Of a stretch of DNA of 64,000 bases, positions 27,463 through 34,437 are shown in pieces. Source of the DNA: Streptomyces naganishii JCM 4654. Lineage in GTDB: Bacteria; Actinomycetota; Actinomycetes; Streptomycetales; Streptomycetaceae. Under the pieces are notes generated by a model that made no database searches, had not been told where the DNA came from, and saw nothing but the letters and a program-made list of their open reading frames with translations. Within the stretch, counting starts at the first letter, position 1. Every line of letters starts with the position of its first letter. Location: positions 496,001 to 560,000 of the forward strand of contig NZ_BMVF01000002.1 in assembly GCF_014650575.1 (NCBI RefSeq), in the 5' to 3' direction. The translations under genes and the position numbers were made by a program.

Positions 27463-28377
27463 TCAGCAGCTTCCCGGCGGATACCCGGGGAGCAGCGCGG
27501 CGAGTGCGGTGGCGAGGCGGCCGACCGTGGGCCGGTCGGCCGGGTCCGGCCGCAGACAGCCGTCGACGGCCGCGGCGAGCGGGCGCGGCAGCCGCCGCCG
27601 CGCGGCGACGGGCGGGGCGGCCTCCTCCAGCTGGGGATACCGGGGGTCCGTGTCCTGGCTCCAATCCCGTTCCCGTTCCCGTTCCCGGCCCCGGTCCCGC
27701 TCGAACGGCACCTCCCCGGTCGCCGTCTCGTACAGCGTCACGCCGATGCCCCACACGTCGACGGCGGTGGTGAGCGTGCCGCCGGCCGCCTGCTCCGGGG
27801 CGAGGTAGCTGAAGGTGCCCACCCCGGGCGGGACCGGCCCGGGCGGCCGGGCCAGGCCCAGGTCGAGCAGCTTGGCGTGCCCCCGGTCGACGACGACGTT
27901 GGACGGCTTGAGGTCCAGGTGCAGCAGGTCCCGCCCGTGCAGATAGTGCACCGCGGAGCACAACTGCACGCCGAGCATCGCCACGTCGGTGGCGGCCGGG
28001 CGGCGCCGGAGCCGGTGGACGAGGTGGGCGAGCGTCTCCCCGGTGAGCGTCTCCAGGACGACCACGGGCTCGGGCCCGTCGAAGGTCTCGTACCCGCGGA
28101 CCAGGTGTGGGTGGGTGAAGTCGCGCAGCCAGCGGCCCTCCCGCAGCAGCCGGTCGGCGAGGTCGTCCTCGTCGCGCCGGTCGGGACGCAGCACCTTGAC
28201 CACGCACCGGCAGGCCCGTTCGTCGCTCCAGGCGTCGTACAGGTCCAGCCACCCGGTGCGGACCAGATGCCCGAGCACCTCGTAGCCGGGGGCGGGCCGG
28301 GCGCCGGGGGCGAGGGGAGGGGGCAGCGGCGGAGGCGCGTAGGGCGGGGGTGGTGCGCTCCGGGTGGTGGCGGTCAC
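27463..28377 (-). CDS. Ser/Thr protein kinase, soluble, coupled to an ABC exporter
   Basis: 304 aa. After a Pro-rich start come a degenerate glycine loop (GHLVRTGWLDLYDAW), the ATP-binding Lys61 (CVVKVL), HLDLKPSN at 153-160 in place of HRD, DLG at 172-174, and SYLAPEQ. The catalytic Asp and Lys remain, so activity is possible, but loss of the HRD Arg means no classic activation-loop control. A charged Arg/Glu tract (RDRGRERERERDW) sits in the C-lobe. No membrane helix. Its GTG overlaps the ABC stop (GTGA), so kinase and exporter are made together; the kinase probably regulates that exporter. Confidence 0.82.
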   Translation of the reverse strand: MTATTRSAPPPPYAPPPLPPPLAPGARPAPGYEVLGHLVRTGWLDLYDAWSDERACRCVVKVLRPDRRDEDDLADRLLREGRWLRDFTHPHLVRGYETFDGPEPVVVLETLTGETLAHLVHRLRRRPAATDVAMLGVQLCSAVHYLHGRDLLHLDLKPSNVVVDRGHAKLLDLGLARPPGPVPPGVGTFSYLAPEQAAGGTLTTAVDVWGIGVTLYETATGEVPFERDRGRERERERDWSQDTDPRYPQLEEAAPPVAARRRLPRPLAAAVDGCLRPDPADRPTVGRLATALAALLPGYPPGSC

Positions 28378-30311
28378 GACGCCACCGCCCCGCGGGAACC
28401 GGCGCCCGTACCCGTACCCGTATCCGTACCGGTGCCGGAACCCGTACCACCGCCGGGCCCCGCACCACCGCCGGGCCCCGCACCGCCGCCGCCGCCGGAC
28501 CCCGCACCGTCGACCGCGTGCAGCCGTTGCAGCCGGGCGTACGTCCCGCCGCGCAGGAACAGTTCGTCGTGGGTGCCGGACTCGACGACCCGGCCGTGGT
28601 CGAGCACCACGATCCGGGTGGCGTCGCGCACGGTGAGCATGTTGTGCGAGATCACGACGGTGGTCCGCCCCGCCATCAGGCGCCGCAGCGGCTCCATGAT
28701 CCGGCGGGCGGAGTCGGCGTCGAGACCGGTGGTCGGCTCGTCCAGGAGCAGCACGGGCGCGTCCCTGACCATCGCGCGGGCGATCGCGAGCCGCTGGCGC
28801 TGCCCGCCCGACAGCGTCCGCCCGCGCTGGCCGACCATCGTGTCGTAGCCCTCGGGGAGCAGCCGGATGAACTCGTCGGCGTCCGCGGCGCGCGCCGCCG
28901 CCACGATCTCGGCGTCGGTGGCGTCCGGCCGGCCGTAGGCGATGTTCTCCCGCACGGTGTCGTGCAGTACGAGGGTCTCCTGGAGCACGACGGCCACGTT
29001 GTCGCGCACGTCGGCGAGGGCCAGTTCGCGCAGGTCGGTGCCGTCGAGCCGGACGGCGCCGCGGTCGGGGTCGTAGAACCGCAACTGGAGCTTGGCGACG
29101 GTGGACTTGCCGGCCCCGCTGGCCCCGACGAGGGCGAGCGTCTCCCCGGGACGGACGTGGAAGGACACGTCCGACAGCGCCGGGCGGGACGCGCCGGGGT
29201 AGCCGAAGGACACGCCGTCGAACTCGACCGCGCCCCGCGCCCGCCCGATCCGCCGCGGGCGGGCGGCCTCGGTGACCTGGGGCCGCTGGTCGAGCAGTTC
29301 GGCGATCCGCTCGGCGGAGGCGGAGGCGGAGTAGAAGGTGGTGCCGAGGCGGGAGAGGTCCCGTACCGGGCTGTAGAGCTTGCCGATCAGGGCCAGGAAC
29401 ACCAGCAGCCCGCCGAGCGTGAGCTGGCCCTGCGCCAGCTTCCAGGTGCCGAGTCCCATCACGGCGAGGCCGCCGCACACCTCGATGAGCTCGACCAGCG
29501 GCCGGTAGACGGCGCGGATGCGCACGGAGGCCATCGCCGCGTGGTACTTGCCGAGGTTCTCGCGCTCGAAGCGGCGCGCCTCCCAGGACTGCCGGTTGTA
29601 CGCCTGCACCAGCGCCACGTTGCCCAGGGACTCCTCGGCGACCGCGCTGAGCGAGCCGCTGCGGCGCCTGCGTTCGCGCGAGGCGTCCTTGATCAGCCGG
29701 GAGAAGTGGCGGGCGGCGCCCCAGAACAGCGGCACGATGACGAGCGCGAGGAGGGTGAGGTCCCAGCGCAGGTAGAAGAGCAGTCCGAGGAAGACCCCGA
29801 GCCGGATCACGTGGTAGAGGCCGTCCGCCACGCCCGAGAGCAGGAACGTCTCGACGGCGTCCACGTCTCCCGTGACCCGGGACAGCACGTCCCCGAGCCG
29901 GCGCCGTTCGAAGAAGCCCAGCGACAGCCCCTGGACGTGCCGGAACACGTCGGCGCGCAGCGAGAGCAGGAAGCGCTCGCTGACGGACGCCGAGGTCATG
30001 TCGTCGGCGAAGCCGAGCACTCCGGAGGCGAGAATGAGGCCCAGGTAGGTGGGCGCGATCCACAGGAACGGCTTGAGGTCCCGGGGTACCAGCACCTCGT
30101 CGACGACGAGCTTGAAGAGCCACAGTTCACCGGCGTCGACGAGCGGCCCGACCAGGCTGAGCAGGACGAGCGGGAACAGCCAGCCCCGGCGCCCGCGCGT
30201 GTAGGGCCAGAAACGCCGGAACACCTCGCGCGGGGGCAGTACGGGGGCGGCCGCGACGACGGCCTCCGACTCCCCGCCCACCGACAGCAGACGCCGCAGC
30301 AGGTGTGCCAT
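28374..30311 (-). CDS. ABC-type exporter, fused membrane and ATPase domains
   Basis: 645 aa half-transporter that would act as a homodimer. Six helices in residues 40-315; ATPase domain with Walker A GASGAGKST (396-404), signature LSGGQ (500-504), Walker B VLLLDEP (520-526) and the H-loop His in ISHNML. The C-terminus ends in a ~60-residue Gly/Thr/Ala-rich tail that looks disordered. Homologues export lipids, drugs or peptides. It is followed by the overlapping kinase gene and preceded on the same strand by a 54-aa His-rich peptide gene, a possible substrate or partner. Confidence 0.9.
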   Translation of the reverse strand: MAHLLRRLLSVGGESEAVVAAAPVLPPREVFRRFWPYTRGRRGWLFPLVLLSLVGPLVDAGELWLFKLVVDEVLVPRDLKPFLWIAPTYLGLILASGVLGFADDMTSASVSERFLLSLRADVFRHVQGLSLGFFERRRLGDVLSRVTGDVDAVETFLLSGVADGLYHVIRLGVFLGLLFYLRWDLTLLALVIVPLFWGAARHFSRLIKDASRERRRRSGSLSAVAEESLGNVALVQAYNRQSWEARRFERENLGKYHAAMASVRIRAVYRPLVELIEVCGGLAVMGLGTWKLAQGQLTLGGLLVFLALIGKLYSPVRDLSRLGTTFYSASASAERIAELLDQRPQVTEAARPRRIGRARGAVEFDGVSFGYPGASRPALSDVSFHVRPGETLALVGASGAGKSTVAKLQLRFYDPDRGAVRLDGTDLRELALADVRDNVAVVLQETLVLHDTVRENIAYGRPDATDAEIVAAARAADADEFIRLLPEGYDTMVGQRGRTLSGGQRQRLAIARAMVRDAPVLLLDEPTTGLDADSARRIMEPLRRLMAGRTTVVISHNMLTVRDATRIVVLDHGRVVESGTHDELFLRGGTYARLQRLHAVDGAGSGGGGGAGPGGGAGPGGGTGSGTGTDTGTGTGAGSRGAVAS

Positions 30312-30350
30312 GGCACGTGACTTCCTTCGCGGTCGGGCATACGGTCACGC

Positions 30351-30397
30351 GGCCGGGCGGACCGGCGCTCGCGATCGCGTCACCGGTCCGCCCGGCC
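30351..30397 (-). terminator. strong hairpin between the His-rich peptide and ABC genes
   Basis: GGCCGGGCGGACCGG (30351-30365) pairs perfectly with 30383-30397, a 15-bp GC-rich stem with a 17-nt loop. It begins 12 nt after the stop of the His-rich peptide gene. It may be a terminator or a partial one that lowers expression of the exporter relative to the peptide. Confidence 0.65.
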
Positions 30398-30408
30398 TCG
30401 GCCCGATG

Positions 30409-30573
30409 TCACCTCCCGTGATCCGAGTGGCGGCCCTCGCCGTGGTCGTGACCCCGGCCGTGATGTCCGTTCATCGACGACTCGTCGCGTCCGTGGCTGG
30501 AGTCGTCCCCGTGCCCGTGGTGGTCACCGTGGTCGCGGCGCTTGGCAGGAAAGAGATCTTTGAAGATCGCCAT
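30409..30573 (-). CDS. 54-aa histidine/aspartate-rich small protein
   Basis: Starts MAIFKDLFPAKRRD and then consists largely of His, Asp, Gly, Ser: DHHGHGDD, NGHHGRGHDHGEG, HSDHG. 11 of 54 residues are His. The ATG at 30573 has an excellent GGGAGG site 6 nt upstream, and the frame ends cleanly at 30409, so it is very likely expressed. It has no signal peptide or membrane helix. Composition suggests Zn, Ni, Co or Cu binding, as a buffer or chaperone. The ABC exporter and kinase lie just downstream behind a strong hairpin. I do not know the family. Confidence 0.65.
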   Translation of the reverse strand: MAIFKDLFPAKRRDHGDHHGHGDDSSHGRDESSMNGHHGRGHDHGEGRHSDHGR

Positions 30574-30796
30574 GGCATTCCTCCCACTGGAACGTGCCTT
30601 GTAGTTGATACGGGGCGGACGGGGGAACCGGATGGGACATTCAGCAAAAAAGCGGCAAATTGCCACCAGGGCCCCTCCAGTCACCCTCGCATGGCTTTGC
30701 CTTTCCTTTACAACCCGGCCCACCGCCCCCTCGTCTCTCCGCACGACCGGCCGGTCCCCAGCACCACCCGACCCGACCGACGAGAGAGAGCGACCC
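30574..30796. promoter_or_regulatory. divergent promoter region of the His-rich peptide and surface-protein genes
   Basis: 223 bp with an AT-rich centre (GGGACATTCAGCAAAAAAGCGGCAAATTG, around 30635-30663, given here in two overlapping parts only as a landmark). On the minus strand TACAAG lies about 25 nt before the His-rich ATG. On the plus side TTTACAACCC near 30705 could be a -10. Exact promoters are not clear. Confidence 0.35.
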
Positions 30797-31237
30797 ATGC
30801 GCCGTACCGTCCTGAGCGCCCTGGCCCTGGCGTGCACCGCCGTACTGGCGGGCACCGTGCCCGCCTTCGCCGACGGCGGCTCCCCGACCGCGGCCCCGAG
30901 GAAGACGCCGACCGCGGCACCGGCCGAACCCGGGAGGACCGCCCCTACCCCGGTCCCGACCAGGGCCCCCTCCGAGGCCCCCGCCCCCGCCGTCCCCACG
31001 CCCAGGGCCACGCCGACCGCCCCCCGCCCGGTGCCGAGCGAGGCCCCGACCCGCGCCCCCTCCGGGGGCCAGGTCGCCGTCGTGCCGAAGGGCGCGCCGG
31101 ACACCGGAGTGGCCGTCACGTCCTCGCGGTCCGGCCCGGGCGCGGCGGTGATCGGCGGCGGCGCGGCCGGCACGGCCCTGCTGGCGGGCGGCGCGGCGGT
31201 CTTCGCCGTACGCCGCCGGAGGGCGACCGGAGCATGA
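30797..31237 (+). CDS. secreted, cell-wall-anchored Pro/Thr/Ala-rich protein
   Basis: 146 aa. Signal peptide MRRTVLSALALACTAVLAG with cleavage expected after AFA (residue 26), a low-complexity stalk rich in Pro, Thr, Ala, then KGAPDTG at about 100-106, a Gly/Ala hydrophobic stretch (AAVIGGGAAGTALLAGGAAVFAV) described by composition, and a basic tail RRRR. This is the order of a sortase sorting signal, with APDTG in place of LPxTG. The next gene is a sortase whose ATG overlaps this stop (ATGA), so the two are very probably enzyme and substrate. Confidence 0.75.
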   Translation: MRRTVLSALALACTAVLAGTVPAFADGGSPTAAPRKTPTAAPAEPGRTAPTPVPTRAPSEAPAPAVPTPRATPTAPRPVPSEAPTRAPSGGQVAVVPKGAPDTGVAVTSSRSGPGAAVIGGGAAGTALLAGGAAVFAVRRRRATGA

Positions 31238-31893
31238 CCCGGCCCCCCGGGCGCGTCCTCGCCGCGGCCACGGCGGCGCTGGCCGCCCTGCCGGCCGCCC
31301 TGCTCGTGGCCTGCGGCGGCCCCGGGGACGGGGGGTCCGCGCACACCCCCGCCCGGCCGGCGGCCTCGTCGTCGGCCGGGCGGCCGGCGGGGCAGACGGA
31401 CCAGGCGGGCCGGCCCGCCCGCCCGCTGCCCCGCTCGGTCCCGGTCGAACTGCGCATCCCGGCCATCGGCGTCGACACCCCGGTCATGCGGCTGGGCCTG
31501 GCGCCGGACGGCACCGTGCAGGTGCCGCCGGTCACGGCGCACGACCAGGCGGGCTGGTACGGGCACTCGCCGACCCCGGGCCAGGTCGGCCCGTCGGTCG
31601 TCCTCGGCCACGTCACGGTCGGCCGCTACGGCGACGGCGTCTTCCGCCGCCTGTCCCGGCTGCACCGGGGCGACCGCATCGAGGCCCGCCTGGGCAACGG
31701 CACGACGGCGGTGTTCACGGTCGGCTCCGTGCGGACGGTCGCCAAGGCGCACTTCCCGACCCGGGAGGTGTACGGCGACGTGAACCGCCCCGAGCTGCGC
31801 CTGATCACCTGCGGCGGCCCGCGCACCGCGAACGGCTACGAGGACAACGTCATCGTCTTCGCCACCCTGAGCGCCGGCACGCCGCCCGGCTGA
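31234..31893 (+). CDS. class F-like sortase
   Basis: 219 aa. An N-terminal membrane anchor (VLAAATAALAALPAALLVAC; a Cys at 27 could alternatively be lipidated), a Pro/Ala linker, and a sortase barrel with PVELRIPAIGVDTPV, catalytic His126 in VLGHVTVG and Cys193 in LRLITCGG. The Arg after the Cys comes early (GPRT, +4), and the usual Arg position is occupied by YED, so the active site may be slightly unusual. It probably attaches the upstream APDTG protein to peptidoglycan. A hairpin follows the stop directly. Confidence 0.85.
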   Translation: MTRPPGRVLAAATAALAALPAALLVACGGPGDGGSAHTPARPAASSSAGRPAGQTDQAGRPARPLPRSVPVELRIPAIGVDTPVMRLGLAPDGTVQVPPVTAHDQAGWYGHSPTPGQVGPSVVLGHVTVGRYGDGVFRRLSRLHRGDRIEARLGNGTTAVFTVGSVRTVAKAHFPTREVYGDVNRPELRLITCGGPRTANGYEDNVIVFATLSAGTPPG

Positions 31894-31924
31894 CTGCCGG
31901 GCCGGCCGCCCGACCGGCAGTCAG
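31890..31924 (+). terminator. hairpin at the end of the sortase operon
   Basis: CTGACTGCCGG (31890-31900) pairs perfectly with CCGGCAGTCAG (31914-31924). The left arm overlaps the sortase stop codon. Confidence 0.65.
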
Positions 31925-31969
31925 AAGACCGGGCAGGTCAGGCATTTCCCCCGTAGATCCTGGAGAGCG

Positions 31970-32461
31970 TTGAAACGGTCCCGCGACAAGGCAGCGTCCG
32001 AGCTGTTCGCAGCCCTGTACCCGCGCCTCGCCGGGTGGTGCCGCCGTCTCGTCGACGACGACGAGACGGCGCACGAGATCGCCGCGGAGGCGTTCACCCG
32101 CCTGTGGGCCCGCTGGACATCGGTGGACGAGCCCCGCGGCTTCCTCTACGTCACCGCCGCCAACCTCGTCCGCGACCACTGGCGCAAGCTGGAGCGCGAG
32201 CGCAGGGCGGTGCGCAGGGCGACGACGGAGGCCGCGGTCCGCCCGCACCCGGAACAGGCGGACCCCTCGGTACGCCTGCTGGTCCAGTCGCTCCCGGAAC
32301 GGCTCCGTATCCCGATCCTCCTCCACTACTACGCTGACATGCCGATCCGGGAGGTGTCCGCGCTGACCGGACGCAAGGAAGGAACCGTCAAGGCCGACCT
32401 GCACGCGGCCCGGGAACTGCTCCGCGTCCACCTGAGGAGAAGCCTTGACCACACGCTTTGA
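31970..32461 (+). CDS. ECF RNA polymerase sigma factor (second pair)
   Basis: 163 aa. Region 2: ASELFAALYPRLAGWCRRLVDDDETAHEIAAEAFTRLWARW in segments, with FLYVTAANLVRDHWRK; region 4: LPERLRIPILLHYYADMPIREVSALTGRKEGTVKADLH. The start is a TTG at 31970; GGAGAG is only 2 nt away, so initiation may differ. The next gene overlaps by 17 bp and encodes a single-pass membrane protein, suggesting an anti-sigma factor. It follows the sortase terminator by 46 bp. Confidence 0.82.
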   Translation: MKRSRDKAASELFAALYPRLAGWCRRLVDDDETAHEIAAEAFTRLWARWTSVDEPRGFLYVTAANLVRDHWRKLERERRAVRRATTEAAVRPHPEQADPSVRLLVQSLPERLRIPILLHYYADMPIREVSALTGRKEGTVKADLHAARELLRVHLRRSLDHTL

Positions 32462-33026
32462 GGACGCCCCGGAGCCCGACGACCCCCTGACGGTCATCCT
32501 GCGCCCGGCCGCCCCCGACCACCTGAGCCCGCCCGCCGGCCAGTACGACCGCGTCCGCCGCGCGGCGACCCGCCGCCGCCTGCTGCGCACGGCGGCCGCC
32601 ACCGCGGTGACCTGCGCGGCAGCGGCCCTCCTGGCCCTGCCGCTCCACCACCTGACGACCGCCCCCGACACCCCGGCGCGCCCGGCGACCCCCCTGGCCC
32701 CGCCACTCCCCCGGGAGAGCCCGCCCATCCCTACCCGGGAGAGCCCGCCCACTCCGACCCGGGAGAGCCCGCCCACCCCGAACGCCTCCCCACCCCTCTC
32801 CGAGCCCCCTACGAAGACCCCGGCCCCGACTCCGACGCCGACCTCACCCCGGAGTCTTCCCCCGTCCACGGCCCCCGGCCGCACCGCGCCGTCGGCCCGG
32901 GCCCCGAGGCCCGGCGGCGTGAGTCCCACGGCCGGCACCACGGTCCGGGCCCCCGACCGCACACCATCGCCGTCGGCGGCACCGGCAACCGGAAGCCCCG
33001 CCGCCCGACAGGCCCCGAGGGGCTGA
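32445..33026 (+). CDS. short membrane protein with Pro/Thr/Ser-rich outer region, likely anti-sigma partner
   Basis: 193 aa from the TTG at 32445 (GAGGAGA 5 nt upstream). About 50 cytoplasmic residues (PDDPLTVILRPAAPDHLSPP, YDRVRRAATRRR), one membrane helix (TAAATAVTCAAAALLALPL), then 120 residues of Pro, Ser, Thr, Ala with a RESPPTPT repeat. No zinc motif or folded outer domain is visible. The overlap with the sigma gene argues for an anti-sigma role; the extended wall-spanning tail could sense envelope changes. Function is inferred from position only. Confidence 0.6.
   Translation: MTTRFEDAPEPDDPLTVILRPAAPDHLSPPAGQYDRVRRAATRRRLLRTAAATAVTCAAAALLALPLHHLTTAPDTPARPATPLAPPLPRESPPIPTRESPPTPTRESPPTPNASPPLSEPPTKTPAPTPTPTSPRSLPPSTAPGRTAPSARAPRPGGVSPTAGTTVRAPDRTPSPSAAPATGSPAARQAPRG
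32713..32784 (+). repeat. three 24-bp tandem repeats coding RESPPxPT
   Basis: GGGAGAGCCCGCCCA begins each unit at 32713, 32737 and 32761. The repeats lengthen the outer Pro-rich region of the membrane protein and stay in frame. Confidence 0.85.
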
Positions 33027-33278
33027 CGCCAGGCTTTTTCTGCCTCCGCCACGTCCGGACCCGGGCGGCCGTACGCAGCCCGGTGCGGTGATCGTGCTTC
33101 GCTCGGGGATGGTCGGCCCACGGGCCCGATGGCCGTCGCCGGTCGTCATGGCCGCTGTCGAGCGGCCACATGGAGCATGATCGAAGTGCGACCGCCGTCG
33201 CGCGCTTCGACCATGGGCTCAAGGGCGGAGTGCCAGCCGAGCACTCCGCCGGGTCATGCGTCAAAGGAAGAGGGAACT
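33027..33278 (+). promoter_or_regulatory. leader of the repeat-protein gene with two consecutive hairpins
   Basis: TCGAAGTGCG (33181-33190) pairs with CGCGCTTCGA (33201-33210) through ten pairs including one G-U. GGCGGAGTGC (33224-33233) pairs perfectly with 33241-33250. The second hairpin ends 28 nt before the ATG and leaves the AAAGGAAGAGGG ribosome site free. The first 150 bp of the region show nothing I can name. Confidence 0.55.
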
Positions 33279-33929
33279 ATGACGGCAGCGACGGAGACTC
33301 CCACTCGTGAAAAGGCCGGGGGAGGCCAGGAAGAGACCGGCGAGGAATCCACCTTCGGCCCGCTCCTGCTGGCGGCCTTGCTGTCCCGGCGCGAGGAGCG
33401 TGGCGAGGAGTCGATCATCGAGCACCCGGTCCTGCTCGCCGCGCTGGCGCGCCGCCGTGAGGAGGGCGGGGAGGAGTCGATCATCGAGCACCCGCTCCTG
33501 CTTGCCGCGCTGGCGCGCCGCCGTGAGGAGGGCGGGGAGGAGTCGATCATCGAGCATCCGCTCCTGCTTGCCGCGCTGGCGCGCCGCCGCCGGGAGGAGG
33601 GCGGGGAGGAGTCGATCATCGAGCACCCGCTCCTGCTCGCCGCGCTCATGCGCCGCCGCCGGGAGGAGGGCGGGGAGGAGTCGATCATCGAGCACCCGCT
33701 CCTGCTCGCCGCGCTCATGCGCCGCCGTGAGGGGCGTCGTGAGGAGTCGATCATCGAACATCCGCTCCTGCTCGCCGCGCTCATGCGCCGCCGCCGGGAG
33801 GAGGGCGGGGAGGAGTCGATCATCGAGCACCCGCTCCTGCTCGCCGCGCTCATGCGCCGCCGCCGCGAGGAGCGTGGCGAGCCGCTGATCCAGCATCCCC
33901 TCCTGCTTGCTGCGCTCATGCGCCGCTGA
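33279..33929 (+). CDS. tandem-repeat helical protein (nine 21-23-aa units), unknown family
   Basis: 216 aa from the ATG at 33279, behind a strong AAAGGAAGAGGG site. After a 21-residue start (MTAATETPTREKAGGG...), the whole protein is nine repeats: a diverged first unit (EESTFGPLLLAALLSRREERG by composition), seven near-identical ones of the form EESIIEHPLLLAAL plus (A/M)RRR(R)EEGG, 22 or 23 residues long, and a final short unit (EPLIQHPLLLAALMRR). Each unit would be one amphipathic helix, capped by HP at its start and broken by GG, with a Leu/Ala face and a very basic-then-acidic end. No signal peptide or membrane helix. I do not recognise the family. It is followed by a hairpin and an acidic helical protein. 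Confidence 0.8.
   Translation: MTAATETPTREKAGGGQEETGEESTFGPLLLAALLSRREERGEESIIEHPVLLAALARRREEGGEESIIEHPLLLAALARRREEGGEESIIEHPLLLAALARRRREEGGEESIIEHPLLLAALMRRRREEGGEESIIEHPLLLAALMRRREGRREESIIEHPLLLAALMRRRREEGGEESIIEHPLLLAALMRRRREERGEPLIQHPLLLAALMRR
33342..33926 (+). repeat. 66/69-bp coding minisatellite of nine units
   Basis: The units are nearly identical at the DNA level (core GAGTCGATCATCGAGCACCC), differing mainly by an extra CGC codon that makes 69 instead of 66 bp. All lengths are multiples of three. The high identity points to recent expansion or homogenisation. It is not a CRISPR: there are no spacers. Confidence 0.92.
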
Positions 33930-33948
33930 CAGGAAACAGCGACACTCT

Positions 33949-33983
33949 GCCCCCCGATCCCCGCAGTCGTGGCATCGGGGGGC
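33949..33983 (+). terminator. hairpin between the repeat-protein gene and its partner
   Basis: GCCCCCCGAT (33949-33958) pairs perfectly with ATCGGGGGGC (33974-33983), loop 15 nt. It lies 20 nt after the stop and 37 nt before the next ATG. It may partly terminate or protect the upstream message, making more repeat protein than partner. Confidence 0.6.
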
Positions 33984-34020
33984 GAGGCCCGTACGGCAAC
34001 CGAAGACCTGAGGAAACAAA

Positions 34021-34437
34021 ATGGCAGCTGAGTCCGGCGACAAATCGGAACGGGATCCCTTGGAGACCTTTGTCGACGAGATCTTCGAAGAAATCGTGCG
34101 CGATGCCGGAATCTCCAGTACCGGCACCGGTGTCAAGCACGGAAAGGACCCACTGGCGGGCGCCCTGATGGAGGCGGCCGTGGCGCTCCTTTCCCAGCCG
34201 CCTTCCCGCTCCTCAGAACTGGAACGGGTGTTGCTCGCGCAGACACTCGCGACCGCACTGGCAGACTCTCTCGCGCCCGCACTGGCCGACGTGCTGGCCA
34301 CGGAGATCATGAAGGTGCTGAATCACCACGCGGACACCCAGGGTGGCGGCAGTGGTGAACACGTCGGCGGATCCAGCCGCAGCCCACGCTCCTCCGGCGG
34401 GAGTGAGCGGCAGCGGTCTGGTGACGGTCACTGCTGA
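34021..34437 (+). CDS. acidic helical protein, partner of the repeat protein, unknown family
   Basis: 138 aa; ATG at 34021 with GAGGAAA 4 nt upstream. Three predicted helices: DPLETFVDEIFEEIVRDAG, DPLAGALMEAAVALL, and a long one from ELERVLLAQTLATALADSL to ATEIMKVLNHH, then a Ser/Gly-rich tail ending in Cys. The segment DPLAGALMEA resembles the repeat core HPLLLAALMR of the upstream protein, hinting at shared ancestry or docking between them. The gene is somewhat less GC-biased than core genes around it, which fits acquired DNA. No known domain recognised. Confidence 0.65.
   Translation: MAAESGDKSERDPLETFVDEIFEEIVRDAGISSTGTGVKHGKDPLAGALMEAAVALLSQPPSRSSELERVLLAQTLATALADSLAPALADVLATEIMKVLNHHADTQGGGSGEHVGGSSRSPRSSGGSERQRSGDGHC

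Noticed and set aside
33342..33926. CRISPR array
   Set aside because: Repeats are contiguous, 66/69 bp, in frame and coding; no spacers and no cas genes.
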